Below, piece after piece: positions 6,943 to 11,433 of a stretch of 11,433 nt of DNA. The notes under the pieces were generated by a model that ran no database searches, was not told the origin of the DNA, and saw nothing but the letters and a program-made list of their open reading frames with translations. The DNA is from JASJCL01 sp050291585 (GTDB lineage: Bacteria > Desulfobacterota > Desulfobacteria > Desulfobacterales > Desulfosarcinaceae), in the NCBI GenBank assembly GCA_050291585.1, contig JBNKKA010000141.1:1-11433 (forward strand), read 5' to 3'. Each line of letters begins with the position of its first letter. Within the stretch, counting starts at the first letter, position 1. Position numbers and translations under genes: made by a program.

Positions 6943-7767
6943 ATGGACCTGTTTCACATCGATCGAGAGACTTGCAATCGGGACGGCATCTGCGCCGCCG
7001 TATGCCCGGCGCGCATCATCGATATGCCCAAAGGCGGATTTCCGGCCCCCGTTGCCGGAGCGGCCGAAGCCTGCATCCGCTGCGGCCATTGCGTGGCGGC
7101 CTGCCCCAGCGGCAGTCTCGATCACACCGCCATGGCGGCCGACCAATGCCCGCCCGTGGAGGCGGATCTGAAACTATCCCCCGAGCATGTCGAGCATTTT
7201 CTGAGGAGCCGCCGCTCTATCCGCGCCTATAGGCGTAAACCGGTGGCGGCGGATCTTATCGAGCGCCTCATCGGCATGGCCCGCTACGCCCCCTCGGGCC
7301 GCAACACCCAGGACGCCGAGTGGCTGGTGCTGGGCAACCCGGAGGAGATCAACCGCTCGGCCTGTTTGGTCGCCGATTGGATGCGCTGGACAGTGGGCCG
7401 TGATCCCCAGGCAGCGGCCCTCATGCATCTGGACAAGACTATAGAGGCCTGGGACAAGGGGACCGACGTCATCTTCCGCCATGCGCCGACCATCATCATC
7501 GCCCATGCCCAAGGGGAGAACCCCCGGGGCACCACCACCTGCACCATCGCCTTGACCTATCTCGAACTGGCCGCCGTGGGCTTGGGTCTGGGCACCTGCT
7601 GGGCCGGCTACTTCATGCGAGCCGCAGGCGAGTATGCACCCCTGATCCAGGCCTTGGATCTGCCCCAGGGGCACCAATGCTTTGGTGCCATGATGGTGGG
7701 CTACCCCAAGTTCAACTACCATCGCCTGCCTTTGCGAGACGCGCCTCGAATCACCTGGTCACGGTGA
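6943..7767 (+). CDS. Ferredoxin-nitroreductase fusion protein
   Basis: A 274-residue protein with a ferredoxin domain at 1-60 and a nitroreductase-fold FMN domain from about 80. The first cluster motif reads C11-N-R-D14-G-I-C17-x3-C21-P, with Asp at the second ligand position; the second is complete (C44-x2-C47-x2-C50-x3-C54-P). The FMN domain shows RRSIRAY (about residue 90), APSGRNTQ (about 116) and GLGLGTCWAGYF toward the C terminus, all typical of the family. Such fusions are common in anaerobes and pass electrons from a low-potential carrier through the clusters to FMN; substrates are mostly unknown. It lies 26 bp after the ferredoxin subunit gene with a modest ribosome binding site (AAAGG), so it is probably in the same transcript. 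It may reduce the substrate of the pathway or recycle electrons with the molybdopterin enzyme. Confidence 0.88.
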   Translation: MDLFHIDRETCNRDGICAAVCPARIIDMPKGGFPAPVAGAAEACIRCGHCVAACPSGSLDHTAMAADQCPPVEADLKLSPEHVEHFLRSRRSIRAYRRKPVAADLIERLIGMARYAPSGRNTQDAEWLVLGNPEEINRSACLVADWMRWTVGRDPQAAALMHLDKTIEAWDKGTDVIFRHAPTIIIAHAQGENPRGTTTCTIALTYLELAAVGLGLGTCWAGYFMRAAGEYAPLIQALDLPQGHQCFGAMMVGYPKFNYHRLPLRDAPRITWSR

Positions 7768-7854
7768 GCCGGAGCCGGCCCTGCCTCGAGCAGCCCATGG
7801 TAGATTATACAAGACCAGGTTTCCTCTCTTTAGATTAATCATTGGGGGATGGCC

Positions 7855-9852
7855 ATGACTACCAGACGATCTTATTCCGAACTTGGGGCTTACGTCGCCC
7901 AATTGGAACAAAGGGCGGCGGTCAGCGCCGAGCGCATCAAAACCCTTGAGGCTCAGGAAGAGCACTTCCAGCGAACCCTGGAAAACCTGCGCGAGGAGTT
8001 TCTCTTTTATCGCCATGATACCCAAGGACGCTTTACCTATGTCAGCCCCTCCTATGCCAATATCCTGGGCTACAAACCCGAGGAATATCTGAAGTTATCC
8101 ATTGAGGAACTCTGGACCCCCCACCCCATTAACCAGGCCGCCATTCGACATACGGAGTTGAGCATTCAAGGGCAGCGCCAGCCGCCCTATGAGATGGAAA
8201 TCTATCACAAAAGTGGTGCTCGGCGTCGTTTCCTCACCATTGAGACCCCGATTTTCGATGCCCAGGGTCAGGTGATTGGCGTGGAAGGCACCGCCCGGGA
8301 TATCACGGAGAAGCGTAAGACCGAAGAGCAGCTCGAAAACTATCGCCGCAATCTAGAGGTATTGGTTGAACGGCGCACGACTGAGCTGGAAACCTCCCGA
8401 AAACAATTGTTTGATATCATCAACTTCTTGCCGGACCCCACCTATGTCATCGATATCAACAAGAAGGTCATCGCCTGGAATCGCGCCATGGCCGATATGA
8501 CCGGTATTTCAGGTTCAAAGGCCCTGGGACAGCCTTTCAAGATCTATATGAAAGATCTTTTCCCGACCGAGCAGCCCTTGCTGATAGAGCGGGCGCTCGA
8601 CACGATGGCGCCGGTTGGCCCACACTCGGCGAGCGAGGGCAATAGTGCCATTTGGGGAGAAGATCTTTCGCTAAGCCCGACCGCCTTGTTTGCCGAGCGC
8701 CATCACCCCGGACTTCACGGCGGACAGGGAGGTTACGTTTGGGCGACGGCGGCGCCCATCCTGGATACCGAAGGGCAGGTCATTGGCGCCATCGAATCCC
8801 TGCGGGAAGTCACCCGCATCAAGCAAGCCGAGGAAAAACTGCGCAACGAGAACCTCCTGCTGCGTTCGACCATCGCCGACCGCTATAAATTCAAGGATAT
8901 CATCGGCAATTGCCCGGCCATGCAATCGGTTTATGACCTCATCCTCAAAGCGGCGACCAGTGAAGAAAATGTGCTGATTCACGGGGAGTCGGGCACCGGC
9001 AAAGAGTTGGTGGCCAGGGCCATTCATTCTGCCAGCCCTCGCAAAGACCATCCCATTGTGGTTGTTAATTGTGGCGCTATCCCGGAAAACCTCATCGAGA
9101 GCGAATTTTTTGGAACCCGAAAAGGCGCTTTTACCGGCGCCCAACAGGACAAGCCAGGCTATATCCAAGCCGCTGAAAACGGCAGTCTCTTTCTCGATGA
9201 GATCGGTGAGATCAGCCCATCGCTGCAGGTCAAATTGCTGCGAGCCATTGACGGGGGGGGATTTTCACCCGTCGGCAGCCGTCGCGTGATCCAACCCAAT
9301 GTACGCTATATCGCCGCCACCAACCGCAATTTACGCAAGATGGTTCAAGAGGGCGCCCTGCGCAGCGATTTCTTCTACCGCATTCACGTGATCCCCATCC
9401 ATCTGCCGCCCTTACGGGAGCGGGGAGACGATCTTTTTCTGCTCATCGATCATTTCTTGAAACAATTCAGTGACGGTGATGGGCTGCGCGACCTGAGCCG
9501 GGAAGAGATCCAAATCTTGCATAGCCATGACTGGCCTGGAAACGTGCGTGAACTGCAAAATGTTCTCCGTCGCCAGGTGACCTTTGGAAAGCTTGTGTTG
9601 GGGGACGCCGTGGGTGCACCGCCGGGAAAACAGGGCCAGGGACTCGAGAAAGGTCTCGCTCCGGAGCCGCAACCGCTTAAAGCGGCCATAGATGCTTTTG
9701 AGAAGAAATTCATTGTTGATCTGCTCCATCAGAACCGCTGGTTGAAAACCCGCACGGCTAAAAGTTTGGGGGTATCGCGCAAGACCCTGTTCCGTAAGAT
9801 GCAGCGCCATGGTCTCCTGGAGACCCAGATTGGGTCGGAAATGACCCAATAG
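7855..9852 (+). CDS. Sigma-54-dependent transcriptional activator with two PAS domains
   Basis: A 665-residue enhancer-binding protein. A short N-terminal coiled coil (about 8-48) leads to PAS 1 (about 46-150, ending EGTARDITEKRK), a helical linker (151-185), PAS 2 (about 186-325, ending GAIESLREVTRIKQ), an AAA+ domain and a Fis-type HTH. The AAA+ domain has Walker A GESGTGKE (377-384), the sigma-54 contact loop GAFTGA (424-429), Walker B SLFLDE (444-449), arginine finger region RSDFFYR (503-509) and WPGNVREL (560-567). The HTH is TAKSLGVSRKTLFRKMQRHGL (about 634-654). There is no receiver domain, so the input is probably a ligand or redox signal sensed by the PAS domains. The ATG at 7855 is preferred over 7849 because GGGGG (7844-7848) abuts the latter but is 6 nt from the former. 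It most likely drives the sigma-54 promoter at 10049. The coding end contains one of the binding repeats. Confidence 0.93.
   Translation: MTTRRSYSELGAYVAQLEQRAAVSAERIKTLEAQEEHFQRTLENLREEFLFYRHDTQGRFTYVSPSYANILGYKPEEYLKLSIEELWTPHPINQAAIRHTELSIQGQRQPPYEMEIYHKSGARRRFLTIETPIFDAQGQVIGVEGTARDITEKRKTEEQLENYRRNLEVLVERRTTELETSRKQLFDIINFLPDPTYVIDINKKVIAWNRAMADMTGISGSKALGQPFKIYMKDLFPTEQPLLIERALDTMAPVGPHSASEGNSAIWGEDLSLSPTALFAERHHPGLHGGQGGYVWATAAPILDTEGQVIGAIESLREVTRIKQAEEKLRNENLLLRSTIADRYKFKDIIGNCPAMQSVYDLILKAATSEENVLIHGESGTGKELVARAIHSASPRKDHPIVVVNCGAIPENLIESEFFGTRKGAFTGAQQDKPGYIQAAENGSLFLDEIGEISPSLQVKLLRAIDGGGFSPVGSRRVIQPNVRYIAATNRNLRKMVQEGALRSDFFYRIHVIPIHLPPLRERGDDLFLLIDHFLKQFSDGDGLRDLSREEIQILHSHDWPGNVRELQNVLRRQVTFGKLVLGDAVGAPPGKQGQGLEKGLAPEPQPLKAAIDAFEKKFIVDLLHQNRWLKTRTAKSLGVSRKTLFRKMQRHGLLETQIGSEMTQ
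9829..9850. promoter_or_regulatory. Activator-binding inverted repeat 1 (upstream activating sequence)
   Basis: ATTGGGTC and GACCCAAT form perfect 8-bp arms around a 6-bp spacer, within the last codons of the activator gene. The core GGGTC-N6-GACCC (9832-9847) recurs in repeat 2. Its centre is about 235 bp upstream of the predicted sigma-54 transcription start, a usual distance for an enhancer. A terminator role is less likely because no T-run follows. Confidence 0.6.
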
Positions 9853-9898
9853 GTATTAACCATAATTTCAATTACATATGCTTTTTTTGGGAAACTAT

Positions 9899-9914
9899 GG
9901 GTCAATATTGACCC
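9899..9914. promoter_or_regulatory. Activator-binding inverted repeat 2 (upstream activating sequence)
   Basis: GGGTCAATATTGACCC is a perfect 16-bp palindrome with the same GGGTC-N6-GACCC core as repeat 1, 67 bp further downstream. Its centre is about 168 bp upstream of the predicted sigma-54 start. Two matching sites next to the activator gene are the usual arrangement for cooperative binding of a Fis-type activator. Confidence 0.68.
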
Positions 9915-10048
9915 GATTCTTCCGACTGGCCTCAGCAATCGACGCCTTATTATTATCCAAACCATAAAAATTTTCCGAATCCAATTCATTGGTCTCATGG
10001 GGTTTCCGAACCAACCCCCCCATTATGAATCACCCGCCTCTCTCCTGG

Positions 10049-10064
10049 TGGCACTTTAATTGCT
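10049..10064 (+). promoter_or_regulatory. Sigma-54 (-24/-12) promoter of the TRAP operon
   Basis: TGGCACTTTAATTGCT matches the consensus TGGCAC-N5-TTGCA/T at every defined position, with the GG and GC pairs correctly spaced. Transcription should start near 10075. The gene just upstream encodes a sigma-54 activator, and paired inverted repeats lie at enhancer distance, so the call is supported by context as well as by sequence. Confidence 0.87.
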
Positions 10065-10116
10065 GTGACTGAGGGTGTTTTTCGATGAGATTCAAGTTTC
10101 CGCCATCTAGGTTTTC

Positions 10117-10134
10117 GATCAGGGTGGCCTGATC
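10117..10134 (+). repeat. Hairpin in the TRAP operon leader
   Basis: GATCAGG-GTGG-CCTGATC is a perfect 7-bp stem with a 4-nt loop, about 42 nt downstream of the predicted sigma-54 start. No T-run follows, so it is not an intrinsic terminator. It may stabilise the 5' end of the transcript or be a DNA-binding site. Confidence 0.4.
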
Positions 10135-10256
10135 CAAATCGCCGCGTGTATTGGAATCCAGTTCTGTAGGAAACAACATCCGGCCTCGGATATGGTTTCG
10201 AGCGTCCAATGCTGTTTCCGCCATCATTAGCCCCCATCATGCAAGGAGGAATTCCC

Positions 10257-11318
10257 ATGGGAACAAGTCACCGCCTGTCTACAATCATGGTTGCCGTGCT
10301 TTTGGCTCTGGTGTTCACCGCTATGGGTCCGGGGCTGAATCGCGTTCAAGCCGCCGACAAGGTCTATCGGATGAAAATCCAGTCCCTCTATCCCCGCGGC
10401 GACCTGTCCATGGAACTGCTCAAAGAGTTTGCCGAGTCGGCGGAAAAGCACAGCAACGGACAATTGAAAATCAAGGTGTTCGCGGAACCCGAAATCATCC
10501 CCGGTGACCAATTGTTCGGAGGGACCAAACAAGGGGTGGTGGACATGCTCCAAGGCATGGGCGGCATGTGGGGCGGCATGGTGCCTGTAGGCTATATCGA
10601 ATTCAATCTGCCCTTGGCTTTCCGCATCTCTGAAGCCGATACTTTTGAGGCCAAAGCCCAGGCCATTCGCGACTTTCACCTGAACAGCGGTTACATGGAG
10701 CTGCTGCGCAAAGAATACGCCAAGCAGGGGCTTTACTTCTTGGATATTCATACCTACGGCCCCGTACCCTTTGTGCTCTCCACCAAGCCGGTAAAAACCT
10801 GTGCCGATCTCAAAGGCATGAAGATCAAGGCCGATGGGGGCAACATCGCCTACCACAGCGCCATCGGTATGCAGGGTACCCAGGTCTCGCCTACGGAAAC
10901 CTATATGGCCCTTAAATTGGGCACCGTGGATGCCGCCGAATGGGATGTCAGCTGTGTTACCGGTTTAAAATGGCACGAGGTGGCCCCGTATTGGGTCAAG
11001 GGTATGGAGTGTGACCATGCCACTGGCCATATCCTGGTCAGCTTGAAAAAATGGAATAAACTGCCCGATGCACTCAAGGCGGCCATGCACAAAGCCGCAG
11101 AAGACTATTGGCATGCCACGGTTAGGGAATACAAAAAAGAGATCGAGGCCGTGGAAAAACTTGTGGCCGAGGGCAAGGTCACCGTCAACGTACTGGACGA
11201 TGCCTGCCAGCAAGCCTATGCCGACGCGGCCTACAAAATCTGGGATGAATTGGCCGCTCAAGACGAAGCCAGCGCCGAAGCCATCAAGCTGATCAAAGCG
11301 TGGCGCAAGGTTCAATAG
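10257..11318 (+). CDS. dctP: TRAP transporter solute-binding protein (DctP family)
   Basis: A 353-residue periplasmic protein. The signal peptide has a hydrophobic core (TIMVAVLLALVFTAMG) and probable cleavage after VQA near residue 32. Mature features of the DctP family are the first strand YRMKIQSLYPRGD, GQLKIKVFAEPEIIPGDQLFGGTKQGVVDM, the hinge stretch YGPVPFVLSTKPVKTCADLKGMKIK (168-191) and SPTETYMALKLGTVDAAEWD (211-230). The position usually held by the carboxylate-binding arginine (LK-I-R) is Lys191, so the ligand may not be a simple carboxylate. It would bind the substrate and deliver it to a DctQM permease driven by a sodium or proton gradient. The ATG at 10257 was chosen for AAGGAGG 7 nt upstream and because it gives a compact signal peptide. 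It is expressed from the sigma-54 promoter at 10049. Confidence 0.92.
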   Translation: MGTSHRLSTIMVAVLLALVFTAMGPGLNRVQAADKVYRMKIQSLYPRGDLSMELLKEFAESAEKHSNGQLKIKVFAEPEIIPGDQLFGGTKQGVVDMLQGMGGMWGGMVPVGYIEFNLPLAFRISEADTFEAKAQAIRDFHLNSGYMELLRKEYAKQGLYFLDIHTYGPVPFVLSTKPVKTCADLKGMKIKADGGNIAYHSAIGMQGTQVSPTETYMALKLGTVDAAEWDVSCVTGLKWHEVAPYWVKGMECDHATGHILVSLKKWNKLPDALKAAMHKAAEDYWHATVREYKKEIEAVEKLVAEGKVTVNVLDDACQQAYADAAYKIWDELAAQDEASAEAIKLIKAWRKVQ

Positions 11319-11342
11319 TTTTGCCATAGGCGACTCTCAACA

Positions 11343-11379
11343 GGGTCGGGACGAAACCCTTAAGGATGTGTCCCGACCC
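11343..11379 (+). repeat. Intercistronic hairpin between dctP and the next TRAP gene
   Basis: GGGTCGGGAC (11343-11352) and GTCCCGACCC (11370-11379) form a perfect 10-bp GC-rich stem around a 17-nt loop that itself holds CCTTAAGG. No T-run follows, so full termination is not expected. Such stems after binding-protein genes often protect the upstream message and allow more binding protein than permease; that role is inferred here. Confidence 0.65.
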
Positions 11380-11394
11380 GACGGAAGACATCCC

Positions 11395-11433
11395 ATGAAT
11401 GCAATTCTCGATGGAATAACAAAGGTCATCAAA
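11395..11433 (+). CDS. Start of next gene, probably TRAP small membrane subunit (partial)
   Basis: An ATG at 11395 opens a frame reading MNAILDGITKVIK to the window edge, with GGAAG about 8 nt upstream. Thirteen residues cannot identify a family. A DctQ-type small permease subunit is expected from its position after dctP, and a short amphipathic N terminus would fit. The assignment rests on gene order only. Confidence 0.5.
   Translation, partial: MNAILDGITKVIK

Larger units (their letters stand above)
9853..10256. other. 404-bp regulatory gap between the activator gene and the TRAP operon
   Basis: No gene is supported in this stretch. It contains, in order, inverted repeat 2 (9899-9914), an AT-rich tract (about 9945-9985) that could be bent or bound by IHF, a short GC-paired repeat GGGGTT/AACCCC (9999-10018), the sigma-54 promoter (10049-10064), and a leader of about 180 nt with a hairpin (10117-10134). 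It ends with the ribosome binding site AAGGAGG (10243-10249), 7 nt before the TRAP protein start. A 15-codon frame at 10085-10132 has no credible translation signals. Confidence 0.75.

Noticed and set aside
9251..9257. Run of seven G within the activator gene, a possible frameshift
   Set aside because: The frame stays open, and the residues (LLRAIDGGGFSPVG) align without gaps to the standard LLR...VG stretch of AAA+ activators.
9829..9890. Intrinsic terminator after the activator gene
   Set aside because: The inverted repeat is not followed directly by a T-run (the nearest, at about 9882, is over 30 nt away), and the repeat recurs downstream as a likely protein-binding site.
10085..10132. 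Possible 15-codon leader peptide (MRFKFPPSRFSIRVA) before dctP
   Set aside because: The only purine-rich stretch upstream lies at or before the predicted transcription start and is poorly spaced. The codons show no attenuation-like run of one amino acid.
1..11433. CRISPR arrays, tRNA or rRNA genes, insertion sequences and attachment sites
   Set aside because: On reading both strands I saw no regularly spaced repeats, tRNA-like or rRNA stretches, transposase genes or terminal repeats.

Overview
The window looks like a chromosomal stretch from a GC-rich anaerobic Gram-negative bacterium. The gene content (cytoplasmic molybdopterin oxidoreductase with a ferredoxin-like partner, ferredoxin-nitroreductase fusion, PAS/sigma-54 activator, TRAP transporter) fits Desulfobacterota such as the Desulfosarcina/Desulfobacteraceae group. 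That placement is inferred from gene families, not from a marker gene.

Left part (1-3054, minus strand): a compact efflux operon read right to left. A MarR-type repressor (start 2995) overlaps by 4 nt (GTGA) an ABC exporter half-transporter with a degenerate ATPase site, which overlaps by 8 nt a second half-transporter cut by the window edge. The operon promoter has a perfect TTGACA -35 box, and its weak -10 overlaps one of two 14-bp perfect palindromes, consistent with autorepression by the MarR protein.

Middle (3209-3849): a short SlyD-like FKBP peptidyl-prolyl isomerase on the minus strand, diverging from the plus-strand genes across a 212-bp intergenic region.

Right part (3850-11433, plus strand): a putative catabolic cluster. 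It encodes a SnoaL-like protein, a 748-residue cytoplasmic DMSO-reductase-family molybdenum/tungsten enzyme lacking the usual first Fe-S ligand, a minimal 109-residue two-cluster ferredoxin subunit (8-nt overlap), a ferredoxin-nitroreductase fusion with Asp in place of one cluster ligand, and a PAS-PAS-AAA+-Fis sigma-54 activator. After a 404-bp regulatory gap come a TRAP solute-binding protein and the first codons of the next gene, probably the small TRAP membrane subunit.

The gap before the TRAP operon holds a complete sigma-54 control region: two matching inverted repeats (GGGTC-N6-GACCC), the first inside the last codons of the activator gene, then a consensus -24/-12 promoter (TGGCAC-N5-TTGCT), a leader of about 180 nt with a hairpin, and a strong ribosome binding site. 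The simplest reading is that the activator senses a small molecule through its PAS domains and switches on its uptake by the TRAP system, while the upstream redox enzymes transform it. The substrate cannot be read from the sequence.
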